Source: Phytohabitans sp052068095 (GTDB lineage Bacteria > Actinomycetota > Actinomycetes > Mycobacteriales > Micromonosporaceae). From it: a stretch of DNA of 64,000 bases. The stretch lies in assembly GCF_052068095.1 (NCBI RefSeq), contig NZ_JBQHDG010000029.1:71440-135439 (forward strand), in the 5' to 3' direction. The position numbers were made by a program, and so were the translations under genes. Of the stretch, positions 1 through 9,751 are shown in pieces (position 1 is the stretch's first letter; every line of letters begins with the position of its first letter). The notes beneath the pieces are model-generated. The model did not search any database and was not told the DNA's origin. It saw only the letters and a list, made by a program, of their open reading frames with translations.

Positions 1-41
1 CGGCTAACCCATCCGCGGCGGTCGCGCTGCCGGCAACGCCG

Positions 42-3000
42 CTACCCGCCAGCTCCGTCGTTGCGGTCCGGGCGCTTGCCGGTGCCGGGCGTGTTTGGCC
101 GGAGGCGTTCCCGCTGGCAGGACTGAGCGACAGTGATGTTCTCGAAGGTGCTCTGCGTGGATGCGTAAAGCCCGACGCCGCCGCTGCGGACAACGGTGTC
201 GCGAGCCTTCAGGATCTCGACGCCGTTCAACGTCACGGTGATGCGGTCGCCGTGAATCGCCGCACCCAGTCGAACGGGGCCGGTCAAGGGGTTGCTGACG
301 GATACCGTGCCCACCGTGACCGGACCCGACGCGTGGGCCTCGCGGACGATACTCGCGTACTGGGTTCCTTGGCTCGTCTTGCCGAGGTGGATCCGGTACC
401 CGTACGCGTCCGTGGTGTCTCGCAGCGAGATCCCCGCGTTACCGACGGATCCGTTGATCGTGACCGTGGTCTCCGCAATATAGTCGCACGCCTCGGAGAA
501 GCGCGACGGCAGTGTCGAGTCGGCTAGGACGTGCGCCCTGTCACCGGCAGGAGGTGTGAGGTGCAACTGACCCGAGGCGACGGACACCGCCCCTGCTATT
601 GCTCGCCAATTGGCCTGATCGATCCCTTCCCTGATCACGATGTTGTCGAAGGTCGCGGCCCGCCGATGCGTGAAGGCGGCGGCACCACCCGTCGGCAGCT
701 GTGTGTCGTCCGCGGAGATCGACGTGTCGCCGACTTTGGCGGTCAGATGCTTCCCGATCGCGGAAACGATCAGCTTGTGCGGGGTGTTGGCGCCGACGGG
801 CAGGGCGGTCTCCGCGAGAATCGTGGTCGTCGCGTTGTATATCTTCACGAGTTGCAGCGTCGCTCCCGACGAGGAGTTGAATACATTGGCCCGATAGTAG
901 TTTCGGGAATCGTGGTAGCGGAACGCGAGACCGGTACGGGCCGTCGTCTGGCCGCTTGCCCCGGGAGCGATGTCCGCGGCCATAACCACGTCATCCGGTA
1001 CATCTTGCAGCGCCGCGAGCGACACGATGTCCGCGGTCGAGGTCTGTGCCAACTGCGTGTCCGGACCGGCGCCGGTTAGCGCCCAGGTGCCCTGCACCGG
1101 CGTCCAGCCGTCAAAGGATCCGTTGAAGTCGTAGACGGTGCGGTCCAGGCTGGCATCGGCGAACTCGTCATTGAGCACAGGCGTCGGGGACAACGACGCC
1201 TGGACCGACACGGTGATGAGGTCGCCCGTGCGGGTGAACGCGGTCGGGGTCCCGTTCACCGTCAACGCCTTGACGTTGGGCGCGTTGATGGAGAGCGTGC
1301 CGGTGAACGGGTCCCCCAGCGAGATCCGGGCGGTCGCGCCTCGCAGCTCCACACTGACGTCGGACACCGGCGCGGATGCGGCGATAACGGTGGCACCGTG
1401 GTCGACCAGCGACGACCCGCGGGTCAACGCGTACCGGGTAAGCCCGCCGCCCGAAGCACGCTCGAGGTAAGCGGTCTCGGCGTTGGTCGTGGCGGCCCCG
1501 AACGCCCTCGACGCGGGATTCGCCTCCCGCGAAAGGTAGAAGCGTCCGGTCGCGTCCGGCAGGCCGATTTCCATCGCGGTCGCCACGGAGTGACCCACCC
1601 CGGGCATAGCGATGCGCTTCGCCGTCACCGCGGGCGCCGCGCCGGCCTTGCCGGGAACCACCACCGTGTCCAGTCCCGTCGACCCGGTGGCGCGCCAGTC
1701 GTACGACAGGTAGTCGACGTCCGTGAGTACCTGATCGCCAACGCGTACGGCGCCGTCCTCGTGGACAGTGGGGGTGAGCGCGGCGCCGGCCGGGGCTACC
1801 GGGACGAGGTGCACGCCGGCAACCGGTGCGGCTCCGGGCACGGTGTCGAAGCCGACCGTGGCGACCTTCGTATTCGGGTTGACCGTGACCGGATCACCAG
1901 GGAAGTGCCAGAGCTGCCGGTAATCGTGCGCGGCGGTGTCACCCGTGAGGTCGTCGGAGACGACCCAGTAGCCGGGCTTGATGAAGTAGACGGCGCGATC
2001 GTGCACGACCGGCCGGTAGCCCATCGTCGTACCGCGGTAGATGTCGAGGCCCGCGTTCGAGCGCCACAGGGACGTCGTGCGGGGGACGCCGGCGGTCTGC
2101 GGGAGTCCGTCGACCTCGATGGTGTTGTGCGCCTCGGTGGTGCGGCGCATCCAGTCGTTCGTCGGAGTCGCGCTGTAGTCCCCCACGCCGGAGTCGACGA
2201 TCAGCGGACGCCCGTACGCCGCCATCACCAGGCTGAGGTCGTCCGGATGCCGATGCGAGGCGGTGTAGCTGGAATTCTGGTTGTTGATCAGCATGTACCG
2301 CGCGTCGGCGTCCCACCCGGAACGCTGTACCGCGAAGCTGATCGGATACACCGTGGACGGCAGCGTCGGGGCGGTCCCCTCCGTTCGACCCGAGGCGACC
2401 CAGGTGAAATCGGGCCAGGAGTTGCGTGCGCCGGTTCTGCCGATGGCGGCCGTACCGGCATCGGCGTTCGGCGAGTCGCCCACCATCGCGACCTCAAGAT
2501 TCGGTTGACGGGTCGCGAACAGCGCATCCGCGATCCAGTCCGCCGTCTGGGCGATCGAATCAGGAAGGGTCCGCCCGTTGGCATCCGCTAATCTGATGAC
2601 GGTGTTGAGCAGATCCGCCACGTATGCCTGATAGTTGAACGCCGGCTCGCGGTACACACCGTCGCCTTTCACGTGCGCGCGCAGGAACCGCTCGAGCGAG
2701 CGCACCGCGAACCACTCCCAGCCGGGCGATGCCGAGAACTCGGGCAGAAACACGGCTGCCGCGTAGACCGCGCGGGCCATGGAGACGTACCAGTTGTTCC
2801 CGACATGTATCTGCATCACGCCAGTGAGGAACTTCGTCGTGGCGTGCACGCCGGACAGGTACGCCACGAGATCACTCGCGTCGATGCCCGGGGCGGTCCG
2901 GAACTCTGAAAACGCACTGACCAGCTGTGAAAGCCGCTTGGCGGCCGACAGGTTGCGGCCCTGCGGCCAGCTCTGATTGTCGGCGAAGAAGTCGAGCGAG

Positions 3001-3536
3001 ATGTCCATCCACGCCGCCGCGTACGCCGCACGCTTTACCGGGTCACTCTCGAACGCGTAAGCGCTGACCAGTCTGGGCATGAACGCGAGGTCACTCATCA
3101 AAACCTGCGCGCCGCCCGGGGTGGTCTGCGTCCCACCCCAGGCGTCCTGCCAGTTGACGTCGATCCGCTGCTGGGCGTCGTTGTAGAAGTCGCGGGTCTC
3201 GGCGCCGAACCGGAAGATCCCCGCCGCGAGCTCATCGGCGCTCGCGTCACCGCCGCCCGCGTCCGCGCTCTGCGGCAGGTAATGAACGTCGGTACGGCCC
3301 GCGTAGAACACTTTGAGCTCGCCCGCGGCGCCCGCTTCATCACCGGCGGCGAGCTCTGCCGCCACCGCGGCGAGTTCTGGACGCGTCAGGTCGAGCAGTT
3401 CGCCGAGATCCGACATGTCGGCCGCGGCGGCCCTGCCCGGCGACAGGACCGTTGCCACCAGAGCCAGCACGAGCGTCGCAGCGGCCCTCGCACGGGCCTG
3501 GCGATGCGTGTACCAGGGAAAATAGCTTCGTCTCAC
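42..3536 (-). CDS. Secreted heparinase II/III-family polysaccharide lyase with two C-terminal LamG-like domains
   Basis: About 1164 residues. The GTG start is chosen because GGGAGAAG lies just upstream and an Ala-rich signal peptide (residues 1 to about 37) follows at once; the frame upstream of it is low-complexity. An alpha-helical toroid-like N-terminal half is followed near residues 424-433 by S-H-R-H-P-D-D and near 470 by A-H-N-T-I-E-V-D-G, both typical of the heparinase II/III C-terminal domain, which holds active-site histidines. Residues from about 800 to 1150 look like two concanavalin-A/laminin-G-type beta-sandwiches, a likely carbohydrate-binding part. By family it should cleave an acidic (uronic-acid) polysaccharide outside the cell by beta-elimination; the substrate cannot be read from sequence. 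It is the last gene of the minus-strand transporter operon, 181 bases after the binding protein, so it probably feeds that transporter. Confidence 0.85.
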   Translation of the reverse strand: MRRSYFPWYTHRQARARAAATLVLALVATVLSPGRAAAADMSDLGELLDLTRPELAAVAAELAAGDEAGAAGELKVFYAGRTDVHYLPQSADAGGGDASADELAAGIFRFGAETRDFYNDAQQRIDVNWQDAWGGTQTTPGGAQVLMSDLAFMPRLVSAYAFESDPVKRAAYAAAWMDISLDFFADNQSWPQGRNLSAAKRLSQLVSAFSEFRTAPGIDASDLVAYLSGVHATTKFLTGVMQIHVGNNWYVSMARAVYAAAVFLPEFSASPGWEWFAVRSLERFLRAHVKGDGVYREPAFNYQAYVADLLNTVIRLADANGRTLPDSIAQTADWIADALFATRQPNLEVAMVGDSPNADAGTAAIGRTGARNSWPDFTWVASGRTEGTAPTLPSTVYPISFAVQRSGWDADARYMLINNQNSSYTASHRHPDDLSLVMAAYGRPLIVDSGVGDYSATPTNDWMRRTTEAHNTIEVDGLPQTAGVPRTTSLWRSNAGLDIYRGTTMGYRPVVHDRAVYFIKPGYWVVSDDLTGDTAAHDYRQLWHFPGDPVTVNPNTKVATVGFDTVPGAAPVAGVHLVPVAPAGAALTPTVHEDGAVRVGDQVLTDVDYLSYDWRATGSTGLDTVVVPGKAGAAPAVTAKRIAMPGVGHSVATAMEIGLPDATGRFYLSREANPASRAFGAATTNAETAYLERASGGGLTRYALTRGSSLVDHGATVIAASAPVSDVSVELRGATARISLGDPFTGTLSINAPNVKALTVNGTPTAFTRTGDLITVSVQASLSPTPVLNDEFADASLDRTVYDFNGSFDGWTPVQGTWALTGAGPDTQLAQTSTADIVSLAALQDVPDDVVMAADIAPGASGQTTARTGLAFRYHDSRNYYRANVFNSSSGATLQLVKIYNATTTILAETALPVGANTPHKLIVSAIGKHLTAKVGDTSISADDTQLPTGGAAAFTHRRAATFDNIVIREGIDQANWRAIAGAVSVASGQLHLTPPAGDRAHVLADSTLPSRFSEACDYIAETTVTINGSVGNAGISLRDTTDAYGYRIHLGKTSQGTQYASIVREAHASGPVTVGTVSVSNPLTGPVRLGAAIHGDRITVTLNGVEILKARDTVVRSGGVGLYASTQSTFENITVAQSCQRERLRPNTPGTGKRPDRNDGAGG

Positions 3537-3717
3537 TATGGTCTTCTCCCTTACCCGTGAGAGTGTTAGCTGAAGTCCTTCGCACGCGCCCGGGAGCGCC
3601 GAAAGCAGTCCGCGGAGTTCGCGGCCCGGCTGGTGCTGCTCGACCCGGGTGGGTGCACTTTCACGGCTCGGGCCGGAGCCGAACGGGTACGCCGGACCGG
3701 CCGCCGTGTCCGGCTCG

Positions 3718-5340
3718 TCAGCGACCCGCCTGCTCCTCGTACTCCGCCTTGATTTTGTTGCCCACCCGGTCCATGAACTGCTTGATGGCCGGCTGCCACG
3801 CCGATACGGGTTTGTTGCCGAGCTGGATCTCCAGCAGGACCGAGTCCAGTGCCTGCTGCTCGCTGGCCGCCTTGCTGGCGGCGGTCTCCGAGTACAGCCC
3901 GAGGGTCGGGTCCGGGACGGCGAGCGGGACGCCGGCGACCTGGTGGTCGTACTGGTCCTGCACGGCCTGGCGGTTACCGGGCTCGTAGATGACGGGCGAT
4001 GCCTCGGCGAGGTACCGCACGGGCAGGAATGCCTGGCTGCGGCCGGCCTCGGTGAGGGTCGGGTCGGAGCCGTTGCGGTTGAACGTCTGGCCCTCGACGC
4101 CGTACCGCAGGGCCATGTACTCGCTGCTGCCGAAGGGTGAGCACAACCAGTCGAGGACCTTGAGGATCTGCTTGATCCGGTCGGCGTCGTCGGTCTTGGC
4201 GATGGCGGTGAAGCTGGACAGCGTCGGACCGGGCGTGCGTACCCGCGTCCCCGTGCCATCCCGGGTGGGCGAGAGCATGCCGGTCAGACGGAAGCCGGTC
4301 ACGTCTTTGGCCTGGCCGTAGAACTTGCCCCACCCGGCGTACCCGCCGACGGTGAACGAGGTCGTGCCGGCCAGCATCCACGCGTTGCGCTTGGTGTTGG
4401 GCGCGCCCGCCTGGTCGGGATGTACCACCCCGGACTTCACCAGTTCGACGGCGTCCTGGAGGGCCTGGCCGAACTGCGGTGTCGTCCCGGTGTGGGTGAA
4501 GACGCCGTCCTTGGCCTGCCAGGCGCCGGCGCCGCCGGGCCAGTTTCCGGTGATCCCGTTCATCTCCAGGATCGTGTTGAACGGGATCTGCCCGAACGCC
4601 CAGCGGCCGGCCCGCTCGTCGGTCAACGCGGCCGCCATCTGCTTGAACTCGTCCCACGACGTGGGTTGGAGGCTGAGTCCGGCCTTGGCCAGCAGGTCGG
4701 CCCTGGCGTACAGCACGGTGCCGATCCGCGCCCGCGGCACCGGGATGCCCCAGATCCGTTGGTCGTAGACGGTGCTGCGCCACGCGTCGGTGGGCAGGCC
4801 GGCGAGGTTCGGGTAGGCAAGGACCGCGTCCCCGGACAGGTACTCGGTCAGGTCGGTGAATGTCGCCTTCAGCATGGCCGGCATCTGCTCGACGACGCCC
4901 TGGATGGCGACCATGTCCGGCAGGTCGCCACCGGCGATGGTGGTGGCGACCTTGCTCTTGTAGTCCGCCGACGCGACGTACGTGATCTTCAGCTCGGTGC
5001 CGAGTTTGTCGTTGAGGTTCTGCCAGTAGGGGTTCGAGCCGAGCGCGGGGGCGATCGGGTCGTACGTGTACGTCAGCGCCGTGACGGCCTCGCCCTGCAC
5101 CGGCTGCGACGCCGCGCTGGAGGCGGTCGGGTATGTGAAGTATCCCGGCGACACCCCGGCCGGCTCGGCGGCCAGGTCGGGCGTTGCCGCGGTGACGGGC
5201 TTGTAGGTGGGCAGCTTGACCGGCCCGGTCGAGCCGTTCGACGAGCTCGACCCGCCGTCGCCGCATGCCCCGAGCAGCGGGCCAAGCCCCGCTGCCGCGC
5301 CGAGTGCCAGGACGCGACGACGGCTGAGGGTAGGTGCCAT
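3718..5340 (-). CDS. Extracellular solute-binding lipoprotein of an LplA-type carbohydrate ABC transporter
   Basis: 540 residues. The ATG start is preceded by AAGGAGA. The N-terminus has a twin-arginine-like S-R-R-R-V-L stretch, a hydrophobic core and a lipobox L-G-A-C with the lipidated Cys at residue 26, followed by a Ser/Gly-rich linker. Length and order fit the large group of extracellular sugar-binding proteins that work with LplB/LplC permeases on oligosaccharides. The two permease genes lie immediately upstream on the same strand. No ATPase gene is present here; in actinobacteria such importers often share one MsiK-type ATPase encoded elsewhere (inference). The ligand is probably an oligosaccharide released by the lyase encoded downstream. 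Confidence 0.9.
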   Translation of the reverse strand: MAPTLSRRRVLALGAAAGLGPLLGACGDGGSSSSNGSTGPVKLPTYKPVTAATPDLAAEPAGVSPGYFTYPTASSAASQPVQGEAVTALTYTYDPIAPALGSNPYWQNLNDKLGTELKITYVASADYKSKVATTIAGGDLPDMVAIQGVVEQMPAMLKATFTDLTEYLSGDAVLAYPNLAGLPTDAWRSTVYDQRIWGIPVPRARIGTVLYARADLLAKAGLSLQPTSWDEFKQMAAALTDERAGRWAFGQIPFNTILEMNGITGNWPGGAGAWQAKDGVFTHTGTTPQFGQALQDAVELVKSGVVHPDQAGAPNTKRNAWMLAGTTSFTVGGYAGWGKFYGQAKDVTGFRLTGMLSPTRDGTGTRVRTPGPTLSSFTAIAKTDDADRIKQILKVLDWLCSPFGSSEYMALRYGVEGQTFNRNGSDPTLTEAGRSQAFLPVRYLAEASPVIYEPGNRQAVQDQYDHQVAGVPLAVPDPTLGLYSETAASKAASEQQALDSVLLEIQLGNKPVSAWQPAIKQFMDRVGNKIKAEYEEQAGR

Positions 5341-5372
5341 GACGTCTCCTTCCACATTGTGTGGACGACCGA

Positions 5373-6344
5373 TCAGCCCTTGACGGCGCCGACCATGAGT
5401 CCCTTGGCGAAGTGCTTTTGGATGAAGGGATAGATGAGCAGGATGGGCAGGATGGAGATGACAAGAATCGCCATCTGGACGGAGATTTGCGGTGGCAGGT
5501 TCTCCAGGTTGGAGCTGAGCTGGTCGGACCCGATCGGGGTGTTGTTGACGACGTAGGTGCGCAGCACCAGTTGCAGCGGCCACTTTTCCGGCGACTGCAG
5601 GTACAACATCGCGGAGAAGAACGCGTTCCAGTACGCCACCGCGTAGAACAGTCCGATCACGGAGACGACCGCCTTCGACAGCGGCAGCACGATCCGCAGC
5701 AGGATGCGCACCTCCCCGGCACCGTCCATAAAGGCGCTTTCCAGCAGCTCGCCGGGGATTTCCAGGAAGAATGCGCGCATGACGATGACGTTGAACGCGT
5801 TCACCAGCACCGGCAGGATCAGTGCCAGGTAGTTGTCCAGCAGGCCGAGCTGCTTGACCGTCAGGTACATCGGGATGATGCCCGGGTTGAACAGCAAGGT
5901 GAACACCGTCATCAGCAGGATCGGCTTGTGCAGCAACGAACCTGGCCTCGACAGCGCGTACGCCAGAGCGATCGTGGCGACGAGGCTGAGTGCCGTGCCG
6001 ACCGCGGTGATGCCGGCGCTCACCATCAGCGCACGGGTGACGATTCCGCCGGACAGGACGGCCCGGTAGGCGTCCAGCGTCGGTTCGCGCGTCCACAGCA
6101 CGAAGCCGCCCGCCCTGCTGATCTCCTCCGGGGACGCGATGCTGGTCATCAGCACGGCCCAGAACGGAACCACCACCGCCAGGCAGCCCACGCCGAGCAC
6201 GAGTCCCCGCGCACCGATCCCCAGCTTGCTGGGCTCACCCATCCAGGCCGGGCGCTGGCCACGGCCCGAGCGTGGCCGCCGCGGTCCCGCGCCACCGGCG
6301 GGGCGCGCCACGGACACCGCAGCCGACACAGGTCCGCCCGTCAC
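5373..6344 (-). CDS. Carbohydrate ABC transporter permease, LplC/MalG type
   Basis: 323 residues with a Pro/Arg-rich cytoplasmic N-terminus of about 45 residues and about six membrane segments. The EAA-type cytoplasmic loop is visible as E-S-A-F-M-D-G-A-G followed by a run ending in L-P-L-S. The C-terminus F-A-K-G-L-M-V-G-A-V-K-G is typical of LplC-type permeases. Its start overlaps the stop of the first permease by four bases (ATGA), which points to translational coupling; the binding-protein gene follows after 32 bases. Forms the membrane channel with the neighbouring permease. Confidence 0.92.
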   Translation of the reverse strand: MTGGPVSAAVSVARPAGGAGPRRPRSGRGQRPAWMGEPSKLGIGARGLVLGVGCLAVVVPFWAVLMTSIASPEEISRAGGFVLWTREPTLDAYRAVLSGGIVTRALMVSAGITAVGTALSLVATIALAYALSRPGSLLHKPILLMTVFTLLFNPGIIPMYLTVKQLGLLDNYLALILPVLVNAFNVIVMRAFFLEIPGELLESAFMDGAGEVRILLRIVLPLSKAVVSVIGLFYAVAYWNAFFSAMLYLQSPEKWPLQLVLRTYVVNNTPIGSDQLSSNLENLPPQISVQMAILVISILPILLIYPFIQKHFAKGLMVGAVKG

Positions 6345-7252
6345 TTGGCGTACACCCCCTGCTCGCCCAGCGCGTGGGCCGCCCGGTTCGCGCCGAGCAC
6401 GAGCGCGACACCGACAATGCCTTTGATCAGCCCCACCGCGGCCGCGGTGCCCCAGTCCCCGCCGACGATCCCGTGGTTGTAGACGTATGTGTCGAGCACC
6501 TCGCTGGCACCGGCGCCGACCTGGGCCTGCTGTAGGATGATCTGCTCGAACCCGACGGACAGCGAGTCACCGAGCCGCAGGATCAGCAGCAGGACGACCA
6601 CTGGGCGGATGGACGGCAGGGTCACGTGCCACAGGCGGCGCACCGCCGAGGCGCCGTCCACCACCGCAGCCTCCATCTGTGTCGGATCCACTCTGGACAG
6701 TGCGGCGAGGAAGATGATCGTCGACCAGCCGGTGTCCTTCCAGATCACCTGTGATGTGATCATGAGCTTGAACAACTCGGGCACGCCGACGATGTGGAAT
6801 GTGGACAGGTCGGCCGAGCGCAGCCAGCCGTTGAGCATCCCGCCGTTGCCGAACATCTGCTGGAACAGGGCGACCACGATCACCCACGACAGGAAGTGCG
6901 GCATGTAGAGGATCGACTGGGTCAGGCGTTTGAGTCGCTCGCTGATCGTCGCGTTCAGGATCAACGCGAGGCAGATCGGCAGCGGGAACACGAAGACGAC
7001 CTGGATCAGCGTGATGATCAGCGTGTTGACGAGCGCGTTGAGGAACACCGGGTCGCCGGTAAGCACGGGCTCGAAGTTGTCCAGCCCGACGTAGGGGCTG
7101 TGCCAGATTCCCAGGAACGGCTGGAAGTCCTGGAACGCGATGATGTTCCCGCCAAGCGGCAGATAGTGAAACAGCAGCAGCGCCGTGACCCCGGGAAGCG
7201 CGAGCAGCAGCAGGACCCGGTCGCGCCGCCAGCGGTTGCGCAGGCTATGCAT
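6341..7252 (-). CDS. Carbohydrate ABC transporter permease, LplB/UgpA type
   Basis: 303 residues, about six membrane segments, starting with a short basic leader and the F-H-Y-L-P-L-G-G motif common in LplB-like permeases (usually Y-L-P-M-Y-G). The EAA loop reads E-A-A-V-V-D-G-A-S-A. It overlaps the upstream pyruvyl-transferase-family gene by eight bases and the downstream permease by four, so the operon is tightly coupled. Partner of the LplC-type permease and the lipoprotein in sugar uptake. Confidence 0.92.
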   Translation of the reverse strand: MHSLRNRWRRDRVLLLLALPGVTALLLFHYLPLGGNIIAFQDFQPFLGIWHSPYVGLDNFEPVLTGDPVFLNALVNTLIITLIQVVFVFPLPICLALILNATISERLKRLTQSILYMPHFLSWVIVVALFQQMFGNGGMLNGWLRSADLSTFHIVGVPELFKLMITSQVIWKDTGWSTIIFLAALSRVDPTQMEAAVVDGASAVRRLWHVTLPSIRPVVVLLLILRLGDSLSVGFEQIILQQAQVGAGASEVLDTYVYNHGIVGGDWGTAAAVGLIKGIVGVALVLGANRAAHALGEQGVYAK

Positions 7253-8534
7253 CGCCGTTCCCCACCGGTGCAGGCAAGCCGATGGGTTGGCCCCCCACGC
7301 AGGCCCGCACCGCCGCCCGCAGCCAGTCGTCGGCGTTCGCCGCGACCCTCCTGCTCCGGGCGACCGCAGGCGCCGGGTCGGTTGCGATGTCGGTGACCGC
7401 CGCGACCACCATTGCCGCAGCGCGATGGTCGAGCTCGATCACCAGGTCCGGAGCGCCGAGGTCGGCGAACATCTGGGACTTGGTCGTCTCGGTCGGCTGT
7501 CGAAGGTAGATGGTCGGGATCGCGTGCCGTGCGGCCAGGATCGGCGAATGACACTCCATGCTGACCACCAGCGACGAGGCGGCGTAGACACCGGTCGCCT
7601 CCTCCAGCGGCCAGTAGCGGTCCAGGAGCCGGACCTGCCCGAGTGTCTGTGGACTGACCAGGCTGGGAAGGTGCTCGTGCGCCAGCTCGACGGCGTAGCT
7701 CATCTCGGGCACCACGATTGCCGGCAGGCCGCTGACACGTACCCAGGTCTCGATCGCCGCCGCCAGCACCGCCAGGTCGTGCGTCACGGTCGCCCGGTTG
7801 ACCGCGTCGCGGCGCATCTGCTCGCGGGTCGGGTCCGTGCCGTAGATCTTCGCGTAGGGGCTGTAACGCAGCCGCGGGACGAAGCAGGCGAACCGACCGG
7901 GCTCCAGGCCGAGACCCTCCAGCAGGCGGGCGGCCGCGACGGCGTCAGTATGGTCGAACGCGAACGTGCCATCCGGCCCGAAGGCGAGGTCGGGCCGGGT
8001 TACCTTCTGGCTGCGCAAGGTCGCGAGGGTCAACGTTTCGCGGCAGTAGACGAAGTCGGCGCCGTCGAGGCGGTCCTTGACGTCGTCGTCGAGATAGGAC
8101 GGCGGGAGCAGATCGACCATCCGGGCCAGCTCCGGCAACGTCGCCACGGTCGGTGGGCACAGCGGATCCACGGTGACCCCGAAGTACCCGTACGGGCGGC
8201 CCACGTGCCGGCGCCACCAGTCGATCTCGGTGCTCTGGAAGGCGTCGGCACCCGATCCGTGCATCAGGACGTCCGCGCCGTCGATGGCGGCGGCCAACTC
8301 CGGGGTGCTCGGCCCGTCGCCGTCGAGAGTGCCGTCGACGACGCGCAGATCGGGCAACGCGTGTCGCAGCATGGATCGCTCGCGCTCCTCCAGCCGCACC
8401 GGCCAGAGGATGACCTCGACCTCGGGGGCGAACCGCTGGAACGCCCGCACGACACCAGGGGAGTGAGCCACGTCGCCGATGTTCACCGTCGCCCAGGACG
8501 ACCGCAGGAGGACGGTGTGACGGGTCGATGTCAT
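7245..8534 (-). CDS. Polysaccharide pyruvyl transferase family protein
   Basis: 429 residues, start supported by GAAGGAGC. The N-terminus (residues 5-35) has the N-I-G-D type motif seen in the pyruvyl transferase family (CsaB/WcaK-like), and the C-terminal half carries the Rossmann-like S-M-E-C-H-S-P-I-L-A region. Characterised family members move a pyruvyl ketal from phosphoenolpyruvate to a sugar. It is the first gene of an uptake and degradation operon rather than of a biosynthetic cluster, which is unusual. It might decorate or remodel an imported sugar, or act on the cell's own wall polymer. The family call is firm, the role is not. Confidence 0.8.
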   Translation of the reverse strand: MTSTRHTVLLRSSWATVNIGDVAHSPGVVRAFQRFAPEVEVILWPVRLEERERSMLRHALPDLRVVDGTLDGDGPSTPELAAAIDGADVLMHGSGADAFQSTEIDWWRRHVGRPYGYFGVTVDPLCPPTVATLPELARMVDLLPPSYLDDDVKDRLDGADFVYCRETLTLATLRSQKVTRPDLAFGPDGTFAFDHTDAVAAARLLEGLGLEPGRFACFVPRLRYSPYAKIYGTDPTREQMRRDAVNRATVTHDLAVLAAAIETWVRVSGLPAIVVPEMSYAVELAHEHLPSLVSPQTLGQVRLLDRYWPLEEATGVYAASSLVVSMECHSPILAARHAIPTIYLRQPTETTKSQMFADLGAPDLVIELDHRAAAMVVAAVTDIATDPAPAVARSRRVAANADDWLRAAVRACVGGQPIGLPAPVGNGDA

Positions 8535-8550
8535 GCATGCTCCTTCGGTG

Positions 8551-8593
8551 ACGTATCGTTAATTCAACGTAGGCCGTGGTGAGACGTTACGTC
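8551..8593. promoter_or_regulatory. Divergent promoter region with palindromes, probable LacI-family operators
   Basis: The 81-base gap between the polysaccharide operon and the LacI-type gene holds two palindromes: CGTTAATTCAACG (8557-8569, imperfect) and GACGTTACGTC (8583-8593, perfect arms around one T). The second lies just ahead of the GAGGAGG ribosome site of the regulator. LacI-family proteins usually bind such sites next to their own gene, so autoregulation and control of the divergent operon are likely. Confidence 0.5.
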
Positions 8594-8615
8594 AAGATCC
8601 GAGGAGGTTCGCAAC

Positions 8616-9620
8616 GTGGCAACGCAACGTGACGTCGCCCGAGCTGCTGGGGTGTCGCTCGCGGTGGTGTCGGCGGTGGTCAACGGCACGAGCCACACCC
8701 GGATGAGGGAATCCACCCGCACCCGGGTGCTGCGGGCGATGCAGCAACTCGGCTACCAGCCGAACCAGGCGGCGCGCTCGCTTCGACTCAACCAAACCGG
8801 CATGATCGCGATGATCCTCAACAAGCTTGACAATCCGGTCTTCGGACCGCTGCGGCATGGGGTCTACGAGGCGGCGGCGGAGCACGGCGCGACGGTCCTG
8901 CTGGGCGATGCCGAGACGATGCGCTCCGGCAGCCAGCTCCTGACCCGACTACTGAGCCAGGGCACGGTCGACGGCATCCTGATCCGCGGCGAAGGGCTGC
9001 TGGACGACGACGTTATGGCCGAACTCCGCTCCCACCCCAAGCCGATCCTCGTCCTGGAACACAATCAGGAACATCCCTGGATCGACATCGACGATCGCCG
9101 CGCAGGCGAGATCGCGACCCGGTTCCTGGTCAACCTCCGCCACCGCCACATCGTCTTCATCGGGGGATCGGGATACATCTCCCAGCAGCGCTACCTGGGC
9201 TACCAGCAGGCGATGGACTCCGCTGGGCTGGCACCGGCCCCACACCTGGCCACCGGGTTCGGCGAGCAGGCCGGCGCCGACGGGCTCCGGCAGGCCATGC
9301 AGGCGGCAACCGCACCGACAGCCATCGTCGTCAACAACATCATGAGCGCGGTCGGGGTCCTAGCCGCCGCACACGACCTCGGCATCGCCATCCCCGACCA
9401 ACTGTCGGTGATCGGCATCCACGACGTCGACCTGATGCAACACCTACGCCCGGCCGTGACCGCGGTTCGGATGCCCATGTACCAACTCGGCTGGGCCGGC
9501 GTCGAGGCGCTGTACGACCTGATCGCAGGACGGCCGGGCACGGGCGGTCTCATCACCGACCCCGAGCCCGAACTGGTAGTCCGAGACTCAGCGACCGCCC
9601 TGAACCCGCCGGGCACGTGA
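8616..9620 (+). CDS. LacI-family transcriptional regulator of the polysaccharide operon
   Basis: 334 residues. The GTG start follows GAGGAGG at proper spacing. Residues 3-22 form the LacI-type helix-turn-helix (R-D-V-A-R-A-A-G-V-S), the hinge helix follows near residue 50, and the rest is a periplasmic-binding-protein-like sugar sensor (V-I-G-I-H-D-V-D in place of the usual V-I-G-F-D-D-x). It is divergent from the lyase/transporter operon with palindromes between, so it is very probably a local repressor released by an oligosaccharide. Confidence 0.9.
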   Translation: MATQRDVARAAGVSLAVVSAVVNGTSHTRMRESTRTRVLRAMQQLGYQPNQAARSLRLNQTGMIAMILNKLDNPVFGPLRHGVYEAAAEHGATVLLGDAETMRSGSQLLTRLLSQGTVDGILIRGEGLLDDDVMAELRSHPKPILVLEHNQEHPWIDIDDRRAGEIATRFLVNLRHRHIVFIGGSGYISQQRYLGYQQAMDSAGLAPAPHLATGFGEQAGADGLRQAMQAATAPTAIVVNNIMSAVGVLAAAHDLGIAIPDQLSVIGIHDVDLMQHLRPAVTAVRMPMYQLGWAGVEALYDLIAGRPGTGGLITDPEPELVVRDSATALNPPGT

Positions 9621-9751
9621 ACCTCGCTGCCGTTGGTGCGCATGACATCGCGGCGGCGGTCCTGCTGGTCGGTAGGCTGTGACCTGGTGCACCGGGGAGC
9701 CTGGTCGGCATGTCCACCGCTCGTCGCAGTCACCTCGGTTCATTACCCCGG

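Noticed and set aside
3537..4259. Extended N-terminus for the heparinase-type lyase
   Set aside because: The added residues are low-complexity Ser/Arg/Pro and overlap the binding-protein gene; the GTG at 3536 has a ribosome site and a signal peptide.
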